From NCBI RefSeq assembly GCF_036906915.1, contig NZ_JBAKHX010000059.1, forward strand, positions 1-52,061: DNA of 52,061 bases, given 5' to 3'. A program made the translations under genes and the position numbers. The notes beneath the pieces were generated by a model that was given only the letters and a program-made list of their open reading frames with translations, was not told the DNA's origin and did no database searches. Shown one piece after another: positions 5,981 to 14,060 of this stretch (position 1 is the first letter of the stretch; every line of letters begins with the position of its first letter). Source of the stretch: Phytohabitans sp036906915. Lineage in GTDB: Bacteria > Actinomycetota > Actinomycetes > Mycobacteriales > Micromonosporaceae.

Positions 5981-8431
5981 CTATTCGCTCGGCCGCCGTG
6001 GCCAGGGGGCACGCCGCAGTGGCTCACCGCCGGGACGGTCAGCCGTCATGGCCCGAAGTCGCGCCAGCAGGTCGCTGCGGCTGGTGCATCCCAGCCGTTG
6101 ACGCATCCGAGCCACATGGTGCTCAACTGTCTTTGCCGAGATGAAGAGCCGGTCACCGATCTGCTTGTATGTCAGACCGGTCAGCACCAGCTCAGCCACC
6201 TCCTGCTCGCGCTCGCTGAGCCGGGTCTGCGCCGGCTGCGCCGTTGCGTCCGGCATGTGCTCCGCGGCCGACGAGCGCGTCCCCTGCGGTCTCCCCTGGA
6301 ACAGCCTCGCACAATCGAGCAGCGTCGTCATCGCCCGGCGGTCAGATGTGCGGATCGCGGCCTGGCCGGCGAGCCGCGCGGCGTCCCAGCACAGGCCGGC
6401 GCCGTGCAGCCCTCGGGCGGCCGCCTCGACCTTCGCCGGGTCGACGATCCCGCGCAGCACCTCGATCCAGCTCAGGGCAGCGGCGGCCACCACCGACCCG
6501 TACCGGGAGTGGTCGCCGCTGCGCACCAGCGCAGCCACGTGCTCGTCGGCGGCGGCCGGCTCTTCGGCGAGGATCGCCGCGTGCAGGCCGCTCCACCGCA
6601 ACGGCGTGGTCCAGAGTGGAGGATTGCCGAGCCGCTCCAGGAGCGCGTCGGCGTCGCGTAGGTGGGCGACGAGCCGGGCCTGCTCGCCGAGCCGAGCAGC
6701 GGCCACCGCCAGTTCGCCGAGCGGCAGCAGCGTGAAGAGGTCGACCGGGTGCCGCATGACCGCCTCGCGGGCACGGCCCCAGCCCCGGTGCAGCGTCGCG
6801 AGGTCGCTGTTGCGCCGCGCGATACCCACCTCCAGAGCCGCGGCGAAGAGCAGGTCACGAGGTTCGAGCCGGGCGGCCCCGAGCGACGCGAGCCGCTCCT
6901 GCGCCGCAGCGGTGCGCCCGCGCACCATGAGAGTCCAGGCCTGGAGCAGCCGGTGCCGGCGTGACATCAGCGTGGCGCCCATGTCGACGGCGACCGCGCG
7001 GTCGAGCACGGACTCGCCCATGTCAAGCTCGCCGCTGTGCAGCGCCACCAGGGCGGCCAGCGCGGCCGGGCTGTCGGGCAGCAGTACGGCTTGGCCGGCC
7101 GGTTCGAGGAGCGCGGCGGCCTGCACCAACGTGGACAGCGCGCCGGTCGCCGAGCCGGTGAGCGACTCACGGACGCCCTCGGCCATCAGCGCGGCGGCGC
7201 CCGCGAGCAGGGTCGGCGGGCCATCGGGTGCCACCTGCGTGGCGCGCTCCGGCCGGCCGGTACCAAGGAATCCCACCGTGGCGAAGGCGACCGACGACGG
7301 GGTGCCTGACCAACCGTAGAGCTCCGCGCTGCGGCCGAGTTGGCCGCGGTGCGCGAGCGCGGTCGCGGCGACGGCCGCGCCGGCGGCGCGGTCGGGCGAG
7401 GACTCCACGGCGACGAGCTGGTCGGCGATGCGCAGGCCGGCGTCCAGATCTCCGGCGAGCGCCGCGGCCAGCGCGCGACGCGCGGCCGTCGGGCGGCCAG
7501 CGGCGGACGCGTGCGCGAACAGCTCCGCTGCCAGCGCCGGCTCGTCGGCCAGCGCCTCGTCGGCAGCAGCCTCGAACGCCGCGGCCAGGCCGGCGCCGCC
7601 GACGCCCGCCGCGAGCACCGAGCGGGCGAGTGGCAGTACCGTGCCGCCGCGCGCCAGTTGCAGCTCGGCGAGCCGCTGCCACACCGCCGTACGCTGCGCG
7701 GCCGGGCTGAGCAGGGCGACCGCGCGACGGGCCACGGGCACCGGCCGGCCGTCCGGCCCGAGCAACCCGGTGGCCCGGGCGGCGTCCAGAAGCTCGTCGA
7801 CCGTCACCAAGTCGGCGTCGAGCAGCGCGCCCAGCAGGTCGGCGGGCAGCTCCACCCCGGTGGCGGAGGCCAGCAGCAGCCCGCGTACGTCGGCGGGAAG
7901 CCCGTCCAGGTCAGCGCGGAACTGCACCAGGGCGGCCGGCGGCACCTCGCCGCCGGGTTGCTCCACGGCGACGGCGAGCCGTTCGACGAAGCGCGGCACC
8001 CCGCCGGCCTGCGCGTGGAGGTAGCGGGCGAGTGCGGCGCTGGCGCCCGGGCCGAGGTACTCCGCGGTCTGCCGCTCGCTGAACGGCGCGAGAACGAAGG
8101 GCCGGAGCCGCGCCACCAACTGGCCGAGCGCCGCCGGCCGGGGCCACGGGCGGTACGCCAGGACGAGCCCGCCGCGCTGCTCGGCGACCTGTTCGGCCAG
8201 CTCGCGCAGCCGCTCCTCGGGCAGCAGGTGGGCGTCGTCGGCGAAGATCACGCCACGGTCGGCGCCACCTCGCTGGACGGCCTCGGCCAGCTCGCGTAGC
8301 AGCGTGCTCTTGCCGTAGCCGGCGGGCGCCTGGACGGCAAGCCACAGTGGACCATCTTCGGCGGCGGCGAGCAGGGCGCGCACCCGCTCGTCCGCGACGT
8401 ACGGCGCCGCGGTCGTCATGCGGGAACTCAC
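5981..8431 (-). CDS. LuxR-family (LAL/IniR-like) transcriptional regulator with N-terminal ATPase
   Basis: 816 aa. An N-terminal P-loop (APAGYGKST, residues 35-43) is followed by a Walker B-like VIFADDAH only about 17 residues later, a sensor-like region, a long Ala/Leu-rich helical-repeat middle (about 150-720) and a C-terminal LuxR helix-turn-helix (TRLSEREQEVAELVLTGLTY ... KTVEHHVARMRQRLG). Size and layout match LAL/MalT-type regulators, including the roughly 830-aa regulator encoded next to iniBAC in Mycobacterium tuberculosis. The start GTG overlaps the Hsp70-like gene stop as GTGA. The Walker A-B spacing is much shorter than usual for STAND ATPases. The likely targets are the divergent IniB/IniA/IniC-like genes. 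Confidence 0.88.
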   Translation of the reverse strand: MSSRMTTAAPYVADERVRALLAAAEDGPLWLAVQAPAGYGKSTLLRELAEAVQRGGADRGVIFADDAHLLPEERLRELAEQVAEQRGGLVLAYRPWPRPAALGQLVARLRPFVLAPFSERQTAEYLGPGASAALARYLHAQAGGVPRFVERLAVAVEQPGGEVPPAALVQFRADLDGLPADVRGLLLASATGVELPADLLGALLDADLVTVDELLDAARATGLLGPDGRPVPVARRAVALLSPAAQRTAVWQRLAELQLARGGTVLPLARSVLAAGVGGAGLAAAFEAAADEALADEPALAAELFAHASAAGRPTAARRALAAALAGDLDAGLRIADQLVAVESSPDRAAGAAVAATALAHRGQLGRSAELYGWSGTPSSVAFATVGFLGTGRPERATQVAPDGPPTLLAGAAALMAEGVRESLTGSATGALSTLVQAAALLEPAGQAVLLPDSPAALAALVALHSGELDMGESVLDRAVAVDMGATLMSRRHRLLQAWTLMVRGRTAAAQERLASLGAARLEPRDLLFAAALEVGIARRNSDLATLHRGWGRAREAVMRHPVDLFTLLPLGELAVAAARLGEQARLVAHLRDADALLERLGNPPLWTTPLRWSGLHAAILAEEPAAADEHVAALVRSGDHSRYGSVVAAAALSWIEVLRGIVDPAKVEAAARGLHGAGLCWDAARLAGQAAIRTSDRRAMTTLLDCARLFQGRPQGTRSSAAEHMPDATAQPAQTRLSEREQEVAELVLTGLTYKQIGDRLFISAKTVEHHVARMRQRLGCTSRSDLLARLRAMTADRPGGEPLRRAPWPRRPSE

Positions 8432-9711
8432 GGACGGCCTCCGACCAGGCCGCGGATGCGCTGGCCCGAACGCATGCGCGGCAGCTTCAACGGGGTGGTC
8501 TTCAGGGGCGGCCGGGGCGGGGGCGCCGCACCCATCTCACCCTCGTTCACGTACGGGGGCGGCTCGGGGTTCGACATCCGCAGTGCCGGCGGCTCCGCTG
8601 TCCACACAGGATCGTGGTACTCCGTGACGGGCGGCGCCAGGAGCTGGGCCGCGGCCAGCGCGGCGCCAGCGGCGGCGGTGCATTGCGGATCGGCGTCGAC
8701 CGCCACCGGCACCGGCAGCTCGGCGGCGATCATCTCGGCGACCAGCGGCATCCGCGCGGCGCCGCCCGCCAGCGCGACCGCGTCGACCTGCCCTGCGTCG
8801 ACCCCGACGGTGTGGATCGTGCGCACGAGCGTGTCGACGGTGTGCCGCACCGCGGGCCGGATCGCGCCCTCCAACTCCGCAAGCGTCACCGGCACCCGCA
8901 GGTGGCCACGCGGCAGGTGCACCGGGACGTCGGTCTCCGCCTCGACACTTAACCGCTCCTTGGCCCGGGTGCACTCGCGCCGCAGCCCGAAGAGCGCCAG
9001 GCGGACCTGCGGCCCGTCGAGCTCGCGCAGTTCCCGGGCGAGCTTGCCCCGTACCAGGGCGGCGAGCGCGTCGTCGACGTCGTCGCCGCCGAACCGCTCG
9101 ACCGGCGCGGCGCTGCCGAGCAGCCGGAAGCCGACCGGGTCGGCCCAGCTCACCACGGACGTCTCGTACCCGCTGCCCCCGAGCGAATACACCGCCACCG
9201 TCCCGCCGGGTACGCCGCGCGCCGCGTGCCGTTCCGCGACCAGCACCGGCTCGGGCAGCAGCGTGACGTTGGCGAGCCCGATGTCCCAGAGGGCGCGGTG
9301 CAGCAGCTCACGGCGGTACTTGCCCCAGCTCGCAGGGTGGCTGATCACGACCTGCTCGGCGACCTCGCCCTCGTCGGCCAGCACCCGCTCGACCACCCAC
9401 ATCGCGAGCACGGCGGTGAGGGCCTGCGGGGTGCACGGCTCGTTGCCGACCAGGAGCGGAACGTCGTCGCCGATACGCCGGCTGAAGCCCCGGGCGAGCC
9501 GGGTGGCGTCCGGACGGGCCGGCTCTTCGGGACGGGCGGGCTCTCCTACGGTGAGGGTGCCATCACCCCCCATGTGCAGCACGGACGGCACGGAGTTGCC
9601 CCAAGCCCCCAGCCGGACCACCTCGGGCTCCCCCCAACCGTTTCCGTGCAGGCGGGAGACAGCGGCGGTCGTACTCGTACCACCGATGTCGATCCCCAGC
9701 ACGTACGGCAT
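8428..9711 (-). CDS. Hsp70-family actin-like ATPase without a typical substrate-binding domain
   Basis: About 427 aa. The N-terminus LGIDIGGTSTTAAVS is the phosphate-1 loop of the Hsp70/actin fold, VAVYSLGGSGYETSVV (near 174) is the phosphate-2 loop, and VALAGGAARMPLVAEMI is the adenosine motif. After about residue 350 the chain becomes Pro-rich (NPEPPPYVNEGEMGAAPPPR) and basic, so the beta-sandwich substrate-binding domain of DnaK is absent. The ATG at 9711 has a strong GGGAGGAG site eight bases upstream. It heads the leftward operon with the LuxR regulator and is divergent from the IniB-like gene. Possible roles are a regulatory partner of the LuxR ATPase or a chaperone-like assembly factor; the sequence does not decide. 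Confidence 0.85.
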   Translation of the reverse strand: MPYVLGIDIGGTSTTAAVSRLHGNGWGEPEVVRLGAWGNSVPSVLHMGGDGTLTVGEPARPEEPARPDATRLARGFSRRIGDDVPLLVGNEPCTPQALTAVLAMWVVERVLADEGEVAEQVVISHPASWGKYRRELLHRALWDIGLANVTLLPEPVLVAERHAARGVPGGTVAVYSLGGSGYETSVVSWADPVGFRLLGSAAPVERFGGDDVDDALAALVRGKLARELRELDGPQVRLALFGLRRECTRAKERLSVEAETDVPVHLPRGHLRVPVTLAELEGAIRPAVRHTVDTLVRTIHTVGVDAGQVDAVALAGGAARMPLVAEMIAAELPVPVAVDADPQCTAAAGAALAAAQLLAPPVTEYHDPVWTAEPPALRMSNPEPPPYVNEGEMGAAPPPRPPLKTTPLKLPRMRSGQRIRGLVGGRP

Positions 9712-9793
9712 GCGAACACTCCTCCCGAACGGTCCCTGACGTTCGTACCAGAGATGTCCGTGCGACTGGACCACCAATTCTGCCCTGCCAGAT

Positions 9794-9835
9794 CCCCTAA
9801 TCCCCTAACGGCCGGGTACGGGGATGCCCTAACGG
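9794..9835. promoter_or_regulatory. CCCTAA repeat cluster in the Hsp70/IniB divergent promoter
   Basis: Three related sites occur in the 189-bp divergent spacer: CCCCTAA (9794-9800), CCCCTAACGG (9802-9811) and GCCCTAACGG (9826-9835). They lie about 65-107 bp upstream of the IniB-like ATG and about 83-124 bp upstream of the Hsp70-like ATG. Direct heptamer-like repeats in this position fit an activator site, plausibly for the LuxR-type regulator encoded next door. Binding is inferred. Confidence 0.45.
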
Positions 9836-9900
9836 GGCCCGGGCACAACCCGGCACGGTCCCCGATGCCCGGTGCGCCACCGGCCAATAGCTTTCTGCCC

Positions 9901-10743
9901 ATGGATTCGTCTCAAACGCTGCACGACTTCGTGCTGAACCTGCTCACCAACGCGGAGGCGCGCTCGGCCTTCGAACTCGACCCTGAGGGCGTGCTCAACG
10001 ACGCTGGTCTGGGCGACATCACGGCCGCCGACGTGCAGGACGTGGTGCCGCTGGTGGTCGACTACGCCCCGGTGCAGGGCATCACCCAGCTCGCCCCGGT
10101 GCAGGACCTGGGTATCGGCGCCATCGACAGCGACCCCGCGAACGTGATCGGCCAGCTCCAGGCCGTCACCAGCCAGCTGACGGCGGGCGTGCAGTCGACC
10201 AGCGCCGACGTCAACGTGGCCGCGATCGGCGCGATCGCGGTCGACTCGACCGGGCTCGGCGCGGTCACCACGAGCGTCCTGCCTGGCCTGGGCCTCTCGG
10301 CGAGCACCTCCGGCGCGGCCGTCGACCTGTCCGGCGTGCATGATGTGGCCGACACCCTCGACGCCGACGTGGTCAGCCCCGTAACCGCCGACGCCACCGG
10401 CACGGTCGACACGACGCTGGGTACGGCCAACGGCCTGCTGAGCGGCTCGCCGGTCGACGGCGTGCTCGGCACCACCGACGCCACGCTGGGCACCGTCACC
10501 GGCACCCTCGACCACGCCACCGGCCTGGTCGACGGGCTCGGCCTCCCGGTCGAGGTGCCGGACGTCTCCTCCGTGACCGGCGACTCTTCGCTGGTGGGCG
10601 GCGCCACCGGCACCGTGACCGGCGCACTCGACGGCGTTGGCGTGGGCGGCCTGCTCAGCGGCGACGCCAGCGTGCACGGCTCCGCCGACGCGAGCGCCCA
10701 CGCCGACACCGGTCTGCTCGGCGCCACCGACATTCTCTTCTGA
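9901..10743 (+). CDS. IniB N-terminal-domain protein, low-complexity
   Basis: 280 aa. The first 50 residues (TLHDFVLNLLTNAEARSAFE, then DPEGVLNDAGLGDITAADVQ) match the IniB-type N-terminal helical domain. The rest is a low-complexity Gly/Ala/Thr/Asp/Val/Ser chain with irregular repeats (SVLPGLGL, TVDTTLGTANGLLSG, GTVTGTLD), with no cysteine, signal peptide or membrane span. In mycobacteria iniB precedes the dynamin-like iniA and iniC, exactly as here. I chose ATG 9901. It lacks a Shine-Dalgarno but has TAGCTT seven bases upstream, so the mRNA may be leaderless. A strong hairpin follows the stop. The molecular role of IniB is unknown. Confidence 0.85.
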   Translation: MDSSQTLHDFVLNLLTNAEARSAFELDPEGVLNDAGLGDITAADVQDVVPLVVDYAPVQGITQLAPVQDLGIGAIDSDPANVIGQLQAVTSQLTAGVQSTSADVNVAAIGAIAVDSTGLGAVTTSVLPGLGLSASTSGAAVDLSGVHDVADTLDADVVSPVTADATGTVDTTLGTANGLLSGSPVDGVLGTTDATLGTVTGTLDHATGLVDGLGLPVEVPDVSSVTGDSSLVGGATGTVTGALDGVGVGGLLSGDASVHGSADASAHADTGLLGATDILF

Positions 10744-10753
10744 GGGGATAAAA

Positions 10754-10788
10754 GCGGGAGAGGCCGAATCGGGTCCGGCCTCTCCCGC
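10754..10788 (+). terminator. Hairpin after the IniB-like gene
   Basis: A perfect 13-bp inverted repeat (10754-10766 with 10776-10788) encloses a nine-base loop, 11 bases after the stop. It is very GC-rich with only a short CCCTTT tract behind it. It is likely a terminator or attenuator that lowers read-through from the IniB-like gene into the dynamin-like genes. Confidence 0.75.
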
Positions 10789-10842
10789 CCCTTTCAAACC
10801 CACCCTCTTGATAAATGAGGGGAAATCAGCACACTTGGTCCG

Positions 10843-12642
10843 GTGACTCCGACCTGGCTCAACGTCCTGGACGAGACGGCCCGGGTGTGCGCGGCGCACG
10901 GCCGCACCGACCTCATCCAGTGGGTCCAGCAAAAACGCGCCCAACTGGTCGACCCGACCCTCCGGGTGCTGGTGGTCGGCGAGCCCAAGCAGGGCAAGAG
11001 TCAACTGGTCAACGCGCTCATCAACGCACCAGTGTGCCCGGTCGGTGACGGCCTCACGACGGCGATCCCCACGGTGGTGCGGCACGCGGAGACGCCGACC
11101 GCGATTGTGATCGAGGGCCCCGGACGCGGCCCCACCCCGGTGCCCGTCGACGACATGGCCGCCCGGATCAGCACGGCGGTCAGCCGGCGCACAGATGCGG
11201 CGGAGTACGCGGAGATCGGTGTACCGCGTGGGCTGCTCGCGGCGGGTCTGGTGCTCATCGACACGCCCGGCGCCGACGGTGACAACCTGCCCGCGGCGGG
11301 CAACTCGGTCGCCGCCCCCGCCCGCGCCGATGTTGTGATCATGGTCACAGACGCCACTCGCGAACTCTCGGTCACCGAGGTCAACCTGCTCCTACACGTG
11401 GTGCGGTCGCATCCCAAGGTGGTCGTCGCACTGACCAAGACAGACATCTCGCCGCACTGGCGCCTGGTCGCCGAACGCAACCGCCAGCACCTCGCCAGCG
11501 CCGGCATCGCGGCCCCCCTGGTGCCGGTCTCCGCGACGCTGCGCCTGGCGGCGGCGCGCACCAACGACAAAGCCATCAACGCCGAGTCGGGCTTTCCCGA
11601 CCTGGTGGCACGCCTGAAGCAGTACCTCGCAGGCAAGAACGACGTGCTCGCACCCACGGCCGTCGGCGTGCTCACCGCCACCGTCATCGAGCAGCTCGCC
11701 GCGCCGCTGCGCGCGGAACTGTCCGCGAAGGACTCCGAAGAGCCGATGGCCAGGCTGTACGAGGCGCAACGCACCCTCGACGAGCTGCGACGCTGCTCCA
11801 CCCGGTGGCAGAACACGCTGAACGACGAGATGACCGACCTGATGTCCGACATCGAGTACGACCTGCGCGAGCGGACCCGGCAGATCATGCGCAAGGTCGA
11901 CGACGCGTTCGACGCGGCCGACCCGCTGCGCACCTGGGAGGACTACCAGGCGTGGCTGGAGACGAGCCTCACCGAGGTCGCCGAGTCGAACTTCGCGTGG
12001 CTGCTGTCGCGCTGCGACTGGATCAGCGGCCGGGTGGCCGACCACTTCGTGCGCTACGAGGCCGACATCGTGCCCGAGTGGCGGGTGAACATGCCAGATC
12101 TCACCCGGCACATCGGCACGATCGACCAGCCCAACATCGAGCGTTTCACCCCGATGCAGAAGGTTTTCACGGGACTGCGCGGCTCCTACGGCGGACTGCT
12201 GATGTTCGGCCTCGCCACCACGATGGCCGGGATGCCACTCATCAATCCCATCTCGCTGGGCGCTGGCGCGCTCTTCGGTGGCAAGACCATCCGCGACGAG
12301 GGCAAGTCGCTGCTGCGGCGCCGCCAGGCGCTCGCCAAGAACGCCACCCAGCGGCACATCGACGACTTCTTCCTGCGGCTCAACAAGGAGTGCAAGGACA
12401 CGGCCCGCTGGGTGCAGCGCATCCTGCGTGATCACTACACGTCGGTGACCGAGCAGCTGCACGACGCGATCGTGCACTCGCTGCGCAACGCCAAGCAGGC
12501 AGCAGATGCCGACGCCGCCGAGCGCAACAAGCGGCAGATGGAGATACAGCAGCAGATGCGGCGGCTCGCCACGCTTTACGAGCAGGCGCAGGCGCTGACC
12601 GTGCGACCGGAGGGTCCCGCGGTGCTGGAGCCCGTCGGATGA
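10843..12642 (+). CDS. Dynamin-family GTPase, IniA-like
   Basis: 599 aa. The G domain shows the P-loop GEPKQGKS (46-53), switch-I threonines in GDGLTTAIPTVV, the G3 motif DTPG (140-143) and G4 TKTD (198-201). A long helical region follows. Near residues 445-480 there is a hydrophobic stretch (GGLLMFGLATTMAGMPLINP) that looks like the membrane-inserting paddle of bacterial dynamins, then more charged helix. Mycobacterial IniA is a membrane-remodelling dynamin-like protein of similar size. The GTG start has a weak ribosome-binding site. Its stop overlaps the start of the second GTPase by four bases (ATGA), so the pair is coupled and may act as a heteromeric complex. Confidence 0.9.
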   Translation: MTPTWLNVLDETARVCAAHGRTDLIQWVQQKRAQLVDPTLRVLVVGEPKQGKSQLVNALINAPVCPVGDGLTTAIPTVVRHAETPTAIVIEGPGRGPTPVPVDDMAARISTAVSRRTDAAEYAEIGVPRGLLAAGLVLIDTPGADGDNLPAAGNSVAAPARADVVIMVTDATRELSVTEVNLLLHVVRSHPKVVVALTKTDISPHWRLVAERNRQHLASAGIAAPLVPVSATLRLAAARTNDKAINAESGFPDLVARLKQYLAGKNDVLAPTAVGVLTATVIEQLAAPLRAELSAKDSEEPMARLYEAQRTLDELRRCSTRWQNTLNDEMTDLMSDIEYDLRERTRQIMRKVDDAFDAADPLRTWEDYQAWLETSLTEVAESNFAWLLSRCDWISGRVADHFVRYEADIVPEWRVNMPDLTRHIGTIDQPNIERFTPMQKVFTGLRGSYGGLLMFGLATTMAGMPLINPISLGAGALFGGKTIRDEGKSLLRRRQALAKNATQRHIDDFFLRLNKECKDTARWVQRILRDHYTSVTEQLHDAIVHSLRNAKQAADADAAERNKRQMEIQQQMRRLATLYEQAQALTVRPEGPAVLEPVG

Positions 12643-14060
12643 GGGGTGCACCGCTTTCCGAGTCGGTGTGGACCCTGCTCAACGATGCCTTGGAGCTGTA
12701 CCGGGACAGCTGGCCGGCCACCGATCGGCTGCGGCACCATCTGAACCGCTTCGGCGAGCCGCTACGCATCGCGGTCGCCGGGCCGTGGCAGTCTGGCAAG
12801 TCCACATTGGTCAACGCGCTCGTCGGTGACGAGGTCGCACCGATCGAGGCGCCCGGCGGGCAGCCGGTCTTCGCCTGGTACCAGGACGGCCCCGAGCCGC
12901 ACGCGATGGCGTACCCGGCCGGCGCCGAGCTGCCAGTGACTAGGTCGGCACAGGGTTTGCACCTCGACATCGGACGGTGGGATCCGGCACCGGTCAACGA
13001 CGTCGTGGTGACGTGGCCGACCCGCACCCTGCGGCACGCCACGGTCATCGACACGCCCCCGGTGCCGTCCGCCTGCGACAAGATCCTCCGAGACGCCGAC
13101 GCGGTGCTGTACCTGACCAGGGATGGACGCGGCACCGACCTGCACGTCCTGGAGTGGCTACAGGACGGCATGGTGGCCAAGGCAGCTCCCGTCAACGCGC
13201 TGCTGGTACTCTCCCGGGCCGACGAGACCGGCGGTGGGCGCATCGACGCCCTGCTCGCCGCCCGCCAGGTGGCCCGGCGGCACCTGCGCGACCCGCGGAT
13301 CAGTGGGCTGTGCCTGGGCGTGGTGTCGGTGGGCGGCCTGGTCGCGCTCGCCGGCCGGGTGCTGACCGAGACCGACTTCGCGGCGCTCGCCACGCTCGCC
13401 GGCGCGCCCCGCACCGAAGTGGACGGCTATCTACTGTCGACCGACCGCTTCACGGGCGCCGAATTTCCCGCGCCCGTCGGCGTCGAGGCCCGGCGCGCGC
13501 TGCTCGACCGGCTGGGCATCTTCGGGGTACGGCTGGCGACGACGCTCATCCGCACCGGCAGCGACACCCGCGCCAAGCTCGCCGCCGAGCTGGTGCGCCG
13601 CAGCGGGCTGGCCGAGCTGCGCGAAGCGGTCAGCCGGTGCTTCGTCGACCGGCGAGACGCGCTGCGGGCCCGGTCGGCGCTCGCCGCCCTCGAATCCGTA
13701 CTGCTCACCGAGCCCCGGCCGGGCTCCGACGTGCTGCTCGCCGAGCTGGAGCGCGTACTGGCCGGCGCGCACGACTTCCGCGAACTGCGCCTGTTGGCGT
13801 CGTTGCAGGGGCAACGGGTCGCGTTCGAAAAGGACCTGACCGCGGAGGCCCGGCGGCTGATCGGCGAAAACGGCACCGGGCTCGCCGCCCGGCTCGGCGT
13901 CGACCAGCGCGCCACCGCGTCCGAGCTGTGGCGGCTCAGCTCAGCGGCGCTCGGCCGTTGGCAGGAGCACAGCGAAGATCCCCTGTTCGACGCCGACCAG
14001 CGCCGAGCCGCCGAGGTGGTCGTCCGGACCTGCGAAGGGCTCCTCTACTCGCTCTCCTGA
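12639..14060 (+). CDS. Dynamin-family GTPase, IniC-like
   Basis: 473 aa. It has the P-loop AGPWQSGKST (residues 47-56), G3 as DTPP (138-141) instead of DTPG, and a G4-like SRADE (near 192). A helical C-terminal half follows (RARSALAALESVLLTEPRPG, VAFEKDLTAEARRLIGENG). It is shorter than its upstream partner and shows no obvious hydrophobic paddle, as expected for an IniC-type partner. The proline in G3 and the non-canonical G4 suggest altered or weak GTP hydrolysis. The start overlaps the IniA-like stop (ATGA). Its 3' end overlaps by 16 bp the 3' end of the opposing AAA ATPase gene. Confidence 0.88.
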   Translation: MRGAPLSESVWTLLNDALELYRDSWPATDRLRHHLNRFGEPLRIAVAGPWQSGKSTLVNALVGDEVAPIEAPGGQPVFAWYQDGPEPHAMAYPAGAELPVTRSAQGLHLDIGRWDPAPVNDVVVTWPTRTLRHATVIDTPPVPSACDKILRDADAVLYLTRDGRGTDLHVLEWLQDGMVAKAAPVNALLVLSRADETGGGRIDALLAARQVARRHLRDPRISGLCLGVVSVGGLVALAGRVLTETDFAALATLAGAPRTEVDGYLLSTDRFTGAEFPAPVGVEARRALLDRLGIFGVRLATTLIRTGSDTRAKLAAELVRRSGLAELREAVSRCFVDRRDALRARSALAALESVLLTEPRPGSDVLLAELERVLAGAHDFRELRLLASLQGQRVAFEKDLTAEARRLIGENGTGLAARLGVDQRATASELWRLSSAALGRWQEHSEDPLFDADQRRAAEVVVRTCEGLLYSLS

